DNA of 64,000 nucleotides from Bacillus sp. RO3 (GCF_012911895.1 NZ_JAAXCV010000030.1:186001-250000); one strand, 5' to 3'. Counted from the first letter of the stretch, positions 35,962 to 45,625 are shown. Translations and numbers: made by a program. Notes: generated by a model from the sequence alone, not told the origin.

Positions 35962-36123
35962 AAAGATGTCCTCCTTATATGTAAGTGCTCTCTTATCTTA
36001 TCAAATGTTCTATAAGAAGCGCCAGAACAATTGATTTCTCCTCCATTGTCATGGAATAGTAACAGAAACGATGGGAGTTGATTGTCATAGAAAGAACCAA
36101 GGGAGAATCGAGGTGGATAATGG

Positions 36124-36189
36124 ATGTTGGAAGATGTAAAGAAACGAAGAGAAGGGATGCTTGCTGCCGCTCTCATGAACTCTCAATAG
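36124..36189 (+). CDS. possible 21-aa peptide
   Basis: ATG at 36124 stands eight bases after GAGGTG and opens a 21-residue frame (start MLEDVKKRREG, end MNSQ). The basic heptad recalls the first helix of Spo0E- or FbpA-type small proteins, but the rest is absent. It may be a peptide gene or a remnant. Confidence 0.25.
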   Translation: MLEDVKKRREGMLAAALMNSQ

Positions 36190-36865
36190 GAATATAAAAA
36201 TCACTTGGCGGCTGGATCAACGTTGCCATGTCACTCTTATTCGAATGAAACATACGAAGAGCAACTTACATTAAGACATATAAATCCATCTGTAAGTCGT
36301 TTTGACCTGACCACCAACCGCTAACGGAATACGATCATTTTATGAATTTTAATAGTTGTATTGTAGGTTCGGAGCATCCAGTTGACATGAATAAGCTTGA
36401 CAATCTGGCGGCATGAGGAAGTTACTAAGAAGCAAATAAAAGAATTGTGATTCACTGCTTTTTGAGATGCTTATTGCAGACAGCCTTAAGTATAAACATC
36501 TTTTCCTGGACACTTAACATTCTCCAGCATTTTGCCCGAATAATCATGGTTACTTCCCCTCTCCTTTTCATTATTCCTTTTTGCTTACTATTCTTTACCT
36601 CCTAATGAATCATGACAAACACTTCAATTTGCTACAATTTCACAAATAAAAATACTTTCTCCGACAAGTTCAACTATCGAAAAAAGTATGAATTCAAAAG
36701 TAATGTCAATTCGTATAGGTAAATGTAGAATTTCTTTTCCATCATAGGGATAAAAAAATGTGCAGCTATGTTTATAAAGGCTGTATCCGAAAACGATTTT
36801 AGAGAGAGGAAGGGGTGACTTCAGCCCCAGGGTCAAGCTTCCTGTCACAATACTTTAGAATTTGA
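36190..36865. other. about 675 bases without a recognisable gene
   Basis: Neither strand has a frame with both a ribosome site and protein-like composition. The 74-codon minus frame at 36624-36848 starts with GTG without a ribosome site. A hairpin GGAAG...CTTCC with an inner GAC/GTC pair at about 36816-36841 lies just past the Nudix gene and may end its transcript. The rest looks like decayed sequence. Confidence 0.5.
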
Positions 36866-37483
36866 TTACGAGAGTAGATCAACAAAATGATGAAGTACCC
36901 TTGCAGTAAGCCCCCAAATCACCTTGTCTTCATAGTAGTAAAAGTGTTCTTTAATGTGCCTCGCTTGCCAGTTATAATTTTCTCCGCCTGGGATTTGCCC
37001 GAAAGGAAAGCCTTCTTCAGGTTCCATATTAAATTTAATCGAATGCACATCGGGTCCACTCTCCTGAAAGAAGGATAATGGAACCGTAAATATTTTTTCC
37101 ACCTCGGATGGATTTGGTCTTAAGTCTTTTATAGGAACATTTAGTTTGCCTGCGAACGGATAGATGATTGTCCCAAACGGAGATACGATATAATCAAGTG
37201 GGTGCACTTCGGATATAACGTCTGGATGAATACCCAGTTCTTCAGTTGTCTCACGAATGGCAGCACTTTTCTCGTCAGAATCTTTCCGGTCGATACGTCC
37301 TCCCGGAAAACATATTTCCCCGGGCTGTCTTCTCATATTCAGGGAACGGACCTCGAACAAAACATGAGTTTCTTCATTGACCTCAATCAAAGGCAGTAAT
37401 ATGGCGTATTCTGTGAACGATTCACTCCCAAGCACCTTGGGTGATCTGTCTTTGAAACGCTTCAGGATGTTATTGATGTCCAT
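36866..37483 (-). CDS. Nudix hydrolase, CoA pyrophosphatase type
   Basis: 205 residues. The CoA-specific signature upstream of the Nudix box, VLFEVRSLNMRRQPGEICFP, fits L-L-T-x-R-S-A-x3-R-x3-G-x3-F-P-G-G. The Nudix box itself is GGRIDRKDSDEKSAAIRET followed by TEELG, with two extra residues in the spacing. It would cut CoA to 4'-phosphopantetheine and 3',5'-ADP. ATG behind TTGGAGGGGGG. Confidence 0.85.
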   Translation of the reverse strand: MDINNILKRFKDRSPKVLGSESFTEYAILLPLIEVNEETHVLFEVRSLNMRRQPGEICFPGGRIDRKDSDEKSAAIRETTEELGIHPDVISEVHPLDYIVSPFGTIIYPFAGKLNVPIKDLRPNPSEVEKIFTVPLSFFQESGPDVHSIKFNMEPEEGFPFGQIPGGENYNWQARHIKEHFYYYEDKVIWGLTARVLHHFVDLLS

Positions 37484-37625
37484 TTTATCCCCCCTCCAAG
37501 ATAATCTATTCTATGATTTTCTTTATTATAGTATGAACAGGTTTCAAGACCAAGTGATACGTTCTCCTGCTTAACTGATGGATATACCTGCTGGTAAAAC
37601 CCATTCCCTGGCACCACCAAGCCAT

Positions 37626-37661
37626 AAAACAACCTGCCGGGGAATCCTGGCAGGTTGTTCA
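37626..37661 (-). terminator. intrinsic terminator of the CDF exporter gene
   Basis: Minus strand AACAACCTGCCAG pairs with CCGGCAGGTTGTT, then TTATGG. The stem starts directly at the stop codon. Confidence 0.75.
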
Positions 37662-38642
37662 CTAATGACGTTCTGGTATACTTCCTTTCCACTCCTGATT
37701 CCCATGATCCTCAAGGATTCCAAGCGTTACGTCTGCAATATCCGGGTCTTTCATCAATTTATCCTGTATGGAAAACTTAATATCATCCGCTTCTGAAAGT
37801 GGTAATCCCTTTTTTAGTTCAAGGTAAGATTCAACATGATAATACCGGCCTTCCTGAGTGATTCTCAGCTTAAAGATGTCGATTACGGCTTCATGTTCAA
37901 ATATCACGCTTGCTATACGGTCCTCCACTTCTTTAGGTGCTGCCACTCCTATGAGACCGATCATATTGTCATATCCTACCCTGAAAGCCACCCCCACCAT
38001 GAGGAAACCTATGACGATGGTGACGATTCCATCCAATAGCTGAAAGGTGGAAAAATAGGATACCAATACAGCAATTAAAGCCAGGGCAGCTCCTGTCACC
38101 GCGACCAAATCTTCATAAAACACCAGTCTTGTCGGTGGTGATGCACGCTTCACATGTTTAAAAGCATTCGAGAAAATGTGTAAACCTGTGCTTTCCGCTC
38201 TTGCTTCCTGTCCGATTTCTTTCATTACTTTAATGAGAATGACTCCATCGATCAGGATGTTCAATAACAATATAGACACATTCAGCCAGATTCCCTTCAC
38301 ATCTGCCGGATGTTTTACTAAATGGAGCCCTTCCCGTATCGTTTCATATGCCATAATCGAAACGACAATAACGGCAACCATACAAAAAAGGTTAATGACT
38401 CTTCCGAATCCTGTTGGAAACTTCTCAGTTGGCTTTTTTTCAGCCAGGACGCTTCCAACAAACACAAAACCCTGATTTACTGCATCAGCCAAAGAATGCA
38501 TCGCCGAGGCAAACATTGCCCCACTCCCGCTTATGAAATAGGCTGCTCCCTTTGCAATGGCAAGTATTCCGTTTCCCACCATAGCAAAAAGAGATGACTT
38601 GTTCCCTTTCTTTACTAAAGATAAAAATGAATCATTCCTCAC
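37662..38642 (-). CDS. cation diffusion facilitator family exporter
   Basis: 326 residues. TM2 carries SAMHSLADAVNQG with metal ligands His49 and Asp53; the TM5 counterpart is near LLLNILIDGVILIKV. The C-terminal cytoplasmic CDF domain runs from about 220. It exports divalent cations (Zn, Mn or Fe) in exchange for protons; the metal cannot be assigned. GTG start after AGGTGG. Confidence 0.87.
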   Translation of the reverse strand: MRNDSFLSLVKKGNKSSLFAMVGNGILAIAKGAAYFISGSGAMFASAMHSLADAVNQGFVFVGSVLAEKKPTEKFPTGFGRVINLFCMVAVIVVSIMAYETIREGLHLVKHPADVKGIWLNVSILLLNILIDGVILIKVMKEIGQEARAESTGLHIFSNAFKHVKRASPPTRLVFYEDLVAVTGAALALIAVLVSYFSTFQLLDGIVTIVIGFLMVGVAFRVGYDNMIGLIGVAAPKEVEDRIASVIFEHEAVIDIFKLRITQEGRYYHVESYLELKKGLPLSEADDIKFSIQDKLMKDPDIADVTLGILEDHGNQEWKGSIPERH

Positions 38643-38799
38643 ATCTCACACCACCTAAATGTATTCACACCATTAGTATCTCACTTGAATGGACTTTCAT
38701 TACTCGATTGACGAACCTTTTAAGCTTTTCTATACTGAACAATGAGTATATAGAGGAACATCTAAAAATACGAATATTATAAGGTCAGGAGATTGATAC

Positions 38800-39861
38800 A
38801 TGGATTTTACTATTCAGAACCTTTCCTTCTATTTAATCCAAATTGAAGGAAAAGGCGAAGAAGCCGATAAACGGCATAAGCATTTTCAAACGTTAAGCGG
38901 GACAGAGTATGAAGAAAGTCCCCTCAAAAACTTCCTTGATGGCGAATTGACCAAAATCGTGAAACGAAAAGTAGATCGTCATTCAAAGTCAGAATCTGCC
39001 CCGACCAAAATTGGACGGTTCATAGTGGAGCCTGGACATGAGCTGACTTCGAATCCGAACTTTAATTTATTTCACCGCACACGATATGCTGAGAACAAAG
39101 AAGTCTTTCGGGAGGCATGTGATCAAATCGTTCAGATGTACCTGGAAGCAAGTGCAATCCGAGGTGGTGCATTCCTGGTTGCAACTGCTAAGTTAACGAA
39201 GTTTTTTGATGATCCGTTTGTGTTTATCATGAAATGTGACTTCGAACCGAAGGTAGCTACTATTACCGACGAAGCGACATTGATACATAACGTGGAAATG
39301 GCCATCACGACAAAAAACATGAAATCCATTCAATACCCATATATGCCGGAAGAAGGGATGATGGATTCAGCCGAAATCAAAATCCACCAAGCATCACACG
39401 CCAGATACTTTGAAGATTTCTTAAAATGGGTGGAATATGAAAAGTCCATGCCTGAAATCGTTAAATCCCAAGTTTACGGAATGGTAAAGGAACATATTTC
39501 TGAAACATACGCCGAAGAAAGCGATGAACGGGTTGAATTTGAAGAAGCCGTTGAAGAATGGGCCATCAGCCCAAAACGGGAACTTCAGGAAAGATTCACG
39601 ACAGAACAGGTAGTTGAAGCGACAAGCCAAATCGTCGAGCATTCACCTGAAGTGGAGCTGAAAGTGAAGCTTGACCATGTCTCGGTGAAAGCCCTTCTAT
39701 CTGACTTTGGTGACAGCGTTCATTTGGCTAAAGTGAACGGAAGGTATGTATTGATGATTGAAAGTGAGTCGGTCATGTTTGAAAAAGGATTTTCCCCATT
39801 GGAATTTTTAAAGCCTGACGAGCTCCATGAGGTGATACAGCGAATACAGGAAAAGGATTAA
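38800..39861 (+). CDS. DUF3900-like conserved protein
   Basis: 353 residues, soluble, acidic, behind TCAGGAGATTGATAC. It has no signal, no membrane helix and no enzyme motif I can name. Overall it resembles a Bacillus-group family I recall as DUF3900, with a layout like nucleoid-associated (NdpA-type) proteins: an N-terminal mixed domain with ASAIRGGAFLVA, a helical middle and a small beta-rich end (VHLAKVNGRYVLMIESE). The family name should be taken as a lead only. Confidence 0.6.
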   Translation: MDFTIQNLSFYLIQIEGKGEEADKRHKHFQTLSGTEYEESPLKNFLDGELTKIVKRKVDRHSKSESAPTKIGRFIVEPGHELTSNPNFNLFHRTRYAENKEVFREACDQIVQMYLEASAIRGGAFLVATAKLTKFFDDPFVFIMKCDFEPKVATITDEATLIHNVEMAITTKNMKSIQYPYMPEEGMMDSAEIKIHQASHARYFEDFLKWVEYEKSMPEIVKSQVYGMVKEHISETYAEESDERVEFEEAVEEWAISPKRELQERFTTEQVVEATSQIVEHSPEVELKVKLDHVSVKALLSDFGDSVHLAKVNGRYVLMIESESVMFEKGFSPLEFLKPDELHEVIQRIQEKD

Positions 39862-39862
39862 G

Positions 39863-39898
39863 AGGTCATGCATGGGTGCATGACCCCAATTATTCTTT
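39863..39898 (+). terminator. possible terminator
   Basis: GGTCATGCA pairs with TGCATGACC; a weak T-rich tail (TTATTCTTTCT) follows five bases later. Confidence 0.45.
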
Positions 39899-40014
39899 CT
39901 AGAAATCCATTCAAGGATATGGAAAATTTCGAAAGTTTCTATTGTCTAATCAATGTAAGTCCCATAAAATCAAATAAGGAAACACACTACATTTCTACTA
40001 ATTGGGGATGACTT

Positions 40015-40839
40015 ATGCTTACTTCAAAAAAGCTTGAAGACATTAAGATCTTACAGGGAATTTGCGAAAAACATGATGAAATCAATTTAAAACTCAATTG
40101 GGATATGCTTAATAGCCGAAGAGACAGCCTTGATGATTTCTTTCATTATCATGAAAATCAACTGGTTGGATTTTTAGGGCTGTATGGGTTTGGGGAAACG
40201 TATGAATTGTGTGGTATGGTTCATCCGGATTTCCGTGGAAAATCTTTATTTCCAGCTTTATTCGAAGAAGCCATCTTGTCCCTTAAATCCCGACCGGTTC
40301 AAAAGCTTTTGCTTAATTCTCCAGGCACCTCCACTTCAGGAAAAGCGTTATTAGAGAAAATGGAAGCTGTCTATGATTTCACGGAATTTGAAATGAAGTG
40401 GAAAAAATCACAACTGATGACAACCAGTAGTGATGTTCAGTTGCGAACTGCTTCTGAGAAGGATATAGGGACGATCATTGATCTTGATGAAAAGTGCTTT
40501 CAAGTAGTTAGGTCTGACGCTGACTCCTACACAAGGAGACTGCTTGAAGAATCAGGTGAAGGCAATATGATGATCGATCATCGAAATGAAACAGTAGGAA
40601 AAATCAGAGTAGAGCGAACAAACGGCCAAAGCTTCATCTACGGATTTGCCATTCTTCCATCCTATCAAGGAAGAGGCATAGGCAGGAATGCCCTGTCTCA
40701 AGTTGTCTTGAAGGAGTCCAAGTATACCAATGACATTTTCCTTGATGTAGCAGCAAATAACAGTCACGCACTGAAACTTTATGAGTCCAGCGGTTTCCAA
40801 ACCTTTTATAGTCAGGATTACTACCGATTCCCTTTATAA
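40015..40839 (+). CDS. tandem GNAT acetyltransferase
   Basis: 274 residues with two acetyltransferase modules. The first has CGMVHPDFRGKSLFPALFEE (degenerate loop, R-G-K-S). The second has IYGFAILPSYQGRGIGRNAL and LYESSGFQTF, a complete acetyl-CoA site. The N-terminal module is probably structural or substrate binding. Substrate unknown. ATG behind GGGGATGACTT. Confidence 0.85.
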   Translation: MLTSKKLEDIKILQGICEKHDEINLKLNWDMLNSRRDSLDDFFHYHENQLVGFLGLYGFGETYELCGMVHPDFRGKSLFPALFEEAILSLKSRPVQKLLLNSPGTSTSGKALLEKMEAVYDFTEFEMKWKKSQLMTTSSDVQLRTASEKDIGTIIDLDEKCFQVVRSDADSYTRRLLEESGEGNMMIDHRNETVGKIRVERTNGQSFIYGFAILPSYQGRGIGRNALSQVVLKESKYTNDIFLDVAANNSHALKLYESSGFQTFYSQDYYRFPL

Positions 40840-40844
40840 GATGT

Positions 40845-40878
40845 GAATCCGCACCCAGGCCTGACGGATGCGGATTTC
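40845..40878 (+). terminator. intrinsic terminator
   Basis: AATCCGCA pairs with TGCGGATT, followed by TCTTTC. Confidence 0.6.
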
Positions 40879-40887
40879 TTTCATTGT

Positions 40888-41376
40888 TCATACATAGAAT
40901 TTATGCTCTATTTTCCACGAATCCCCAATTGTCAGGATTCCATGTGAGAAGTAAGGGAGTTTGCGCTTATCTGTAGGAGATCCGGGATTAAACAGGAAAA
41001 TCCCATTCTGATAACGGGAAAACGGGATATGGGAATGACCGAAGATAATCACACCTACATCATCGTGCTGAAACGTTTCTAATGCTCTTTTCTCTGTCGT
41101 TTTCCCCGCCCCGTCTCCATGCACCAAACCGATCTTCAGCCCTTTTTTCTCAATGATCATTTTTTGTGGAAGCAATTCCTTAAGATCCGGATGATCTACG
41201 TTCCCGGCTACGGCGATCAGTTCACCGAAATCCTTCAACTGTTGATATATCTCTATCGTTTGGAAATCTCCGGCATGAATGATCAAATCACTTTTCAAGA
41301 GATCGATCCTCAGTTCCTCCGGGAGTCCTCTGCTTTTTTTAGGTAGATGGGTATCGGCTGTGACAACGATCTTCAT
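40888..41376 (-). CDS. YfcE/MJ0936-type metallophosphoesterase
   Basis: 162 residues. All calcineurin-like metal motifs are present: TADTHLP, HAGDF, GNVDH, VHGDG and FGHSHIP. This compact family has broad phosphodiesterase activity in vitro. It lies 19 bases downstream of metG and probably shares its transcript. Confidence 0.88.
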   Translation of the reverse strand: MKIVVTADTHLPKKSRGLPEELRIDLLKSDLIIHAGDFQTIEIYQQLKDFGELIAVAGNVDHPDLKELLPQKMIIEKKGLKIGLVHGDGAGKTTEKRALETFQHDDVGVIIFGHSHIPFSRYQNGIFLFNPGSPTDKRKLPYFSHGILTIGDSWKIEHKFYV

Positions 41377-41395
41377 GTCATTCTCCTTTTAGATT

Positions 41396-43030
41396 TCATT
41401 GAGACCCTTTAATCAATCGATTTCGTTCAATTTCAATTTGATCAGGGTCAATCCTGGTGAACAATGGGGCTCTCGCATCAATCGTAATATCCAAAGGCAG
41501 CTCAAAGGGTTTCCAATGGGAATCCCCCAGTATGCCAAGCTGTTCTGTTAATTTTGAAGAAGTGAAGGGTAAAAATGGCTGTATGAGATTCCTGAGATTA
41601 CATATGACGTACAGAAATTCTTCAAGTATGACCTTTCCTCCCTCCCGATTCTCCTTTATAACATTCCACGGTTCCTGTTCATCAAAACGCTTATTAGACC
41701 ATCGAATGAATTCAAATATCTCTTCTAATCCCTTTCGGACATATCCTCCTTCAATGTATTGACCTGCTGACTGGAATATATTCGCTGTCTTGCTTTCTAC
41801 TTCCTTCGATACATACGAAAGGGTTAGATTCCCACCAAATTCTTTTTCATAGAATTTTAACGTACGCTGCACAAGATTCCCCAAAGCTCCTAGAAGTTCA
41901 CTGTTATGACTATAGATGAATTCTCTCCAGGAAAAATCCGCATCCCTTTTTTCCGGTGCATTGATTGTAAGATAATAACGAATTGAATCTGGATGATAGT
42001 TCCCCAGCAGGTCATTGACCCATACCGCCCAATTTCGGCTCGTTGAAATCTTCTTCTTCTCAAGGGTCAAGTACTCATTCGACAGAATATAGTCCGGGGG
42101 ATTTCTTTCCCCGATGCCCATGAGGATTGCCGGCCAGATAATACTGTGAAAAGGGATATTATCCTTACCGTGAACATAATAGGATGTGGTGGATTCCTGC
42201 CAGAAATCCTTCCAGTCACGCTGATGCTTTTCTGCCCACTTCTTCGAAGCAGTTATATATCCACTTACCGCTTCTATCCATACATATATCTTCTTATCTT
42301 TAAACCCGTCGATGGGCACGGCCACTCCATTTTCTAAATCCCTGGTCACAGGTCGGTCATGCAACCCCTCATCTACATAACGCCCCGTAAGCTGAAGAGC
42401 ATTATCCCTCCATCTGCTGCTGCTTTCCTCCAAATAATTCTGTAGTGGTTCTTGAAAATTTGATAGTGCAAAATATAAATGAACGGTCGTTTTTAGTACA
42501 GGCTCATGACCACACAGGGTACAGATTTTAGTTCCTAATTCTGTGGGGTCCAGCACGGTTGAACAATGGTCACATTGATCCCCCCTCGCTCTTTCCCCAC
42601 AGACAGGACATGTGCCTTCCACAAACCGATCAGGCAAGAAACGCCGATCGTGTTCACAATAGGTTTGTTCCACTTCTTTTTCATAAAGCAATCCCCTTTG
42701 ATATAGAGTCGTAAAGATGCTTTGAACTTCCTGATGATGGTGGGTGTCATCCGTTCTTGTATACTCATCAAAACTAAAGCCTAAACCATGGAAACACCTG
42801 AGAAACTCTTCATGATATCGATCAGCAATTTCCTCTATACCAGTTCCTTCCAATCTTGCCCGAATACCGATTGGTGTCCCGTTGCAATCACTCCCTGATA
42901 CATAAAGGACATCCTCACCCTTCAAACGGTAATACCTTGCAATGATGTCCCCCGGTAACAGTGCCGAGATATGCCCCAAATGTAATGAGCCATTTGCATA
43001 TGGCCATGCACCGCCTATCAAAATCGTCAT
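41396..43030 (-). CDS. metG: methionyl-tRNA synthetase, second (two-knuckle) type
   Basis: 544 residues from the ATG at 43030 (AAGGAGGAAAAGAC upstream). HIGH motif is HLGH (17-20); the KMSKS loop reads KISTS (327-331). The zinc insert has the cysteines Cys125, Cys141-x2-Cys144, Cys153-x2-Cys156 and Cys170-x2-Cys173, the two-knuckle pattern of MetRS2/E. coli-type enzymes, unlike the usual Bacillus MetS. It also lacks the C-terminal tRNA-binding domain. Known as MetRS2 in some Bacillus and pneumococci, where it gives insensitivity to diaryldiamine MetRS inhibitors. A Met T-box precedes it. Confidence 0.92.
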   Translation of the reverse strand: MTILIGGAWPYANGSLHLGHISALLPGDIIARYYRLKGEDVLYVSGSDCNGTPIGIRARLEGTGIEEIADRYHEEFLRCFHGLGFSFDEYTRTDDTHHHQEVQSIFTTLYQRGLLYEKEVEQTYCEHDRRFLPDRFVEGTCPVCGERARGDQCDHCSTVLDPTELGTKICTLCGHEPVLKTTVHLYFALSNFQEPLQNYLEESSSRWRDNALQLTGRYVDEGLHDRPVTRDLENGVAVPIDGFKDKKIYVWIEAVSGYITASKKWAEKHQRDWKDFWQESTTSYYVHGKDNIPFHSIIWPAILMGIGERNPPDYILSNEYLTLEKKKISTSRNWAVWVNDLLGNYHPDSIRYYLTINAPEKRDADFSWREFIYSHNSELLGALGNLVQRTLKFYEKEFGGNLTLSYVSKEVESKTANIFQSAGQYIEGGYVRKGLEEIFEFIRWSNKRFDEQEPWNVIKENREGGKVILEEFLYVICNLRNLIQPFLPFTSSKLTEQLGILGDSHWKPFELPLDITIDARAPLFTRIDPDQIEIERNRLIKGSQ

Positions 43031-43054
43031 GTCTTTTCCTCCTTCAAACATTAT

Positions 43055-43348
43055 AAAAAACCCCTCGTCTCAGATATCAATCGACATCTAAGGACGAGGG
43101 GTTTAACTCGTGGTACCACCTTAGTTTATAGCTTGCTCACACAAGACTATCTCAGCAAGTACGGAGTATTTCATACTCTTATACCGTGACAATGATAACG
43201 GATGCCCACACCCGTCCTACCCTACACCAAAGTGGTTCGAATAGAATGCTCAGAGATCATCTTCCATAACGTGTCACCCTGCTTCTTTTCAGCTCCCGAA
43301 GCTCTCTGATAGGGGACACCCTTACGTACTCTTCTCTTCAACGCCAAT
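43055..43348 (-). promoter_or_regulatory. T-box riboswitch, methionine specifier
   Basis: Minus-strand leader. The antiterminator motif AAGGTGGTACCACG (complement at 43109-43122) is followed by a terminator hairpin CCCCTCGTC/GACGAGGGG ending in TTTTTT (43055-43103). Stem I carries AGAGAGCTTCGGGAGCTG, and the specifier loop reads GAAGATGATCTCTGAG, which gives AUG. Uncharged tRNA-Met should stabilise the antiterminator and switch metG on. Confidence 0.92.
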
Positions 43349-43482
43349 AATATTTAAGTATATTATGCCATTTTTTCTACATTTTGCAACAGAATGTTTA
43401 CGTTTGACGTGATTGAATTGGTGGAAAGAGGAATATACATGGTTTTTTTTGAATACAAAAGATTGGAAAAGAGGTGACACCC

Positions 43483-44079
43483 GTGTTTTCCCTCCAAAAG
43501 CAGTTCAAACGCCCGAATGGAGTACTCGGCTGGTTTGTCGGAAAAATAATGGAAGTTGATAACCGCAAAATAAATAATTGGTCCATCAGGCAATTATCCA
43601 TACAAGACGGGGACCGTGTCCTTGAAGTCGGGTATGGACCAGGATATTGTATACATCACATATGCAGACGTTTCCCTCGAACTTCTGTGGATGGGGTGGA
43701 TATATCTGAAACGATGAAGGATACTGCATGGAATAAAAATGCTACCTTCATCGAAAAAGGGAGAGCCCGCCTATTCGTCCATGATATCAGTCATTTCCGG
43801 ATAAACGACGCCAAGTATGACCGTATCTTCTCCGTCAATAACTATCCATTGTGGAATAATCAGAAAAAATCGCTGTCACATCTATACGACATGCTGAAAA
43901 CAGGCGGCATCCTGGTTATTACTGTTCAACCAAGAGGTGAAGAAGAGAGGGACAGCAGGGCGATACAATATGGGGAAAGGATTTCGGACGCCCTTCATGA
44001 AGCGGGCTTCAAAGATATTACACTTTCCTATAAGAAAGTAAGGCCAGCATTAACGGTCTGTGTAAAATGCGTAAAATAA
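43483..44079 (+). CDS. class I SAM-dependent methyltransferase
   Basis: 198 residues from the GTG at 43483, five bases after AGAGGTGA. Motif I is DRVLEVGYGPGYCIHHI, then VDGVDIS (motif II acidic residue) and the later motif LKTGGILVITVQPRG. It resembles UbiE/MenG-like small methyltransferases; the substrate is unknown. Confidence 0.82.
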   Translation: MFSLQKQFKRPNGVLGWFVGKIMEVDNRKINNWSIRQLSIQDGDRVLEVGYGPGYCIHHICRRFPRTSVDGVDISETMKDTAWNKNATFIEKGRARLFVHDISHFRINDAKYDRIFSVNNYPLWNNQKKSLSHLYDMLKTGGILVITVQPRGEEERDSRAIQYGERISDALHEAGFKDITLSYKKVRPALTVCVKCVK

Positions 44080-44086
44080 GGAATAA

Positions 44087-44124
44087 AAAACCTCCTGAAG
44101 AAAACAGCCCTCAGGAGGTTTCAT
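44087..44124 (+). terminator. intrinsic terminator
   Basis: AACCTCCTGA pairs with TCAGGAGGTT, followed by TCATATATTT. Confidence 0.7.
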
Positions 44125-44144
44125 ATATTTCTGTTAGCCTTCTT

Positions 44145-44509
44145 CTACCCTGTACAAATCATCAGTAAATTCCCATTGATATCCCTGAAGTTGAAATAAG
44201 AAAAATCAACAAATGTAGTGACGTCCGACTCTATTCTGACTCCTTTTTCTTGAAAGCTTTTTTTTACTTCCTCAATTTGTCCGTATGAAAATTACATAGA
44301 GGGACGCTGGAAGCAGATGACGTATATCCCTTCTCTTCTTCAAGAGTAAGAGATGTTTCACCCATCTGGAAAGTATACACCGGCAGCTTATCGATGTGTT
44401 GATATTGCTCCGGATCCCTTTCAAATCCGAGCACCTCCCCATACCAATCTACAGACTCTTTCAGGTTTGCGACCGGGATGAAAACCGTATTCAGTTTTCT
44501 TTCAATCAA
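44145..44509 (-). pseudogene. VOC family protein, frameshifted
   Basis: The first 81 codons encode a VOC module (NTVFIPVANLKESVDWYGEV, then SLTLEEEKGY). They end at a TAA near 44264 in the frame FHTDKLRK. The neighbouring frame continues it perfectly as EVKKSFQEKGVRIES and DFSYFNFRDINGNLLMICTG, the expected second module, to a TAG at 44145. One missing A in the ACAAATTGAGG stretch (about 44275-44285) explains the break. An intact relative is at 24.1 kb. Either a true pseudogene or a sequencing indel. Confidence 0.8.
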
Positions 44510-44521
44510 GTGAACTCCCCC

Positions 44522-45526
44522 TCAAGATACCGGATTTTCTTTCAGACGAAAATCGATTTGTTTTTCATTTACTGTTATTTCTGCCTGTATTCCGTTTGGC
44601 AGAACGAACATGGGGTCCGTGTGGCCGAAGTCAAGGTCTGTGACGACAGGAATTTCGTATCCTTCCGTGACACGGGATAAGATCTCAGCTAGTTGATTTT
44701 CTTTAAAACCCACATGATCATGAAACCTTCCAACGACTAGCCCATTGATTTCCGCCAAAACCCCCATATGTCTTAATTGGGTTAAGTAGCGGTCGATGGA
44801 TGACGGGGTTTCATCCGGATCATCTTCAATACATAAGATGGATCCCTTCCATTCAGGAAAGTATTCGGTCCCTGCCAGAAGGAGCATGGTTCCCATATTG
44901 GCAGCGATAATCTTCCCTTCCGCTTTGCCTGCTTTTACAACCCGTGGCCCTTCATTGCTTACTTTCTCCCTTAATCGAACATCTTCTTCATCCCACCATA
45001 AATGTTCCATTACATAATCGAGAGAAGAGTCATATTTCGCCCTTTCACCTTTTACGAACGTTTGAAAGAAATGGTCCCTCGTATACGTCAATAACCCGCC
45101 AAACTCGCCAAATTGGGGAAGAACAGCCGGTCCCAGATAAGTGGTAAGTCCTGTCTTTTTATAGATAGCTAGATGCAGAGCCGTTATATCACTGTATCCT
45201 AAAAAGATCTTCGGATTTTGTTCAATCAGTCCGAAGTCAAGATGTTCCAGGAGCTGGTGAGAACAGGTTCCTCCTATGGTAGTGATGATGGCTTTTACTT
45301 CTTTATCCTTAAATAAATCATGAAGATCGTCCACTCTTTCATCGATGGTACCTGCCATATATTCTTGTAATTTTAATGTGTTTGGCGCCACTTTCACATT
45401 GAAGCCCAATCTCTTAAGTTCTTCCATTCCCCGCTTCAGCCTCTTTGGGCAATGAGCTGCCACAGGAGAAGACGGGGAACAAATGCCAATGGTGTCACCC
45501 ATCGTTAATCTAGGTGGTATCGTCAT
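44522..45526 (-). CDS. S66 family peptidase (LD-carboxypeptidase/MccF-like)
   Basis: 334 residues from the ATG at 45526 behind GAGGTCAAAAGG. Start IPPRLTMGDTIGICSPSSPV is typical; the nucleophile serine is in FLGYSDITALHLA and the Glu/His partners are in LCIEDDPDET and near LDFGHTDPM. Members either trim peptidoglycan tetrapeptides (LdcA) or inactivate microcin C-type peptidyl-nucleotides (MccF). The insertion with YLGPAVLPQFGEFGG and the YDSSLDYVME region are more like MccF. Confidence 0.85.
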   Translation of the reverse strand: MTIPPRLTMGDTIGICSPSSPVAAHCPKRLKRGMEELKRLGFNVKVAPNTLKLQEYMAGTIDERVDDLHDLFKDKEVKAIITTIGGTCSHQLLEHLDFGLIEQNPKIFLGYSDITALHLAIYKKTGLTTYLGPAVLPQFGEFGGLLTYTRDHFFQTFVKGERAKYDSSLDYVMEHLWWDEEDVRLREKVSNEGPRVVKAGKAEGKIIAANMGTMLLLAGTEYFPEWKGSILCIEDDPDETPSSIDRYLTQLRHMGVLAEINGLVVGRFHDHVGFKENQLAEILSRVTEGYEIPVVTDLDFGHTDPMFVLPNGIQAEITVNEKQIDFRLKENPVS

Positions 45527-45625
45527 CCTTTTGACCTCACTATCGAATATGTCTTGTATTGTCAGATTAATAGAAATAGTCGGTATATACAAGGTTTTTA
45601 TTCTTTTATGTACCGTTCTATAAAT

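Noticed and set aside
36624-36848. 74-codon minus frame upstream of nothing
   Set aside because: GTG start without ribosome site, no protein-like pattern.
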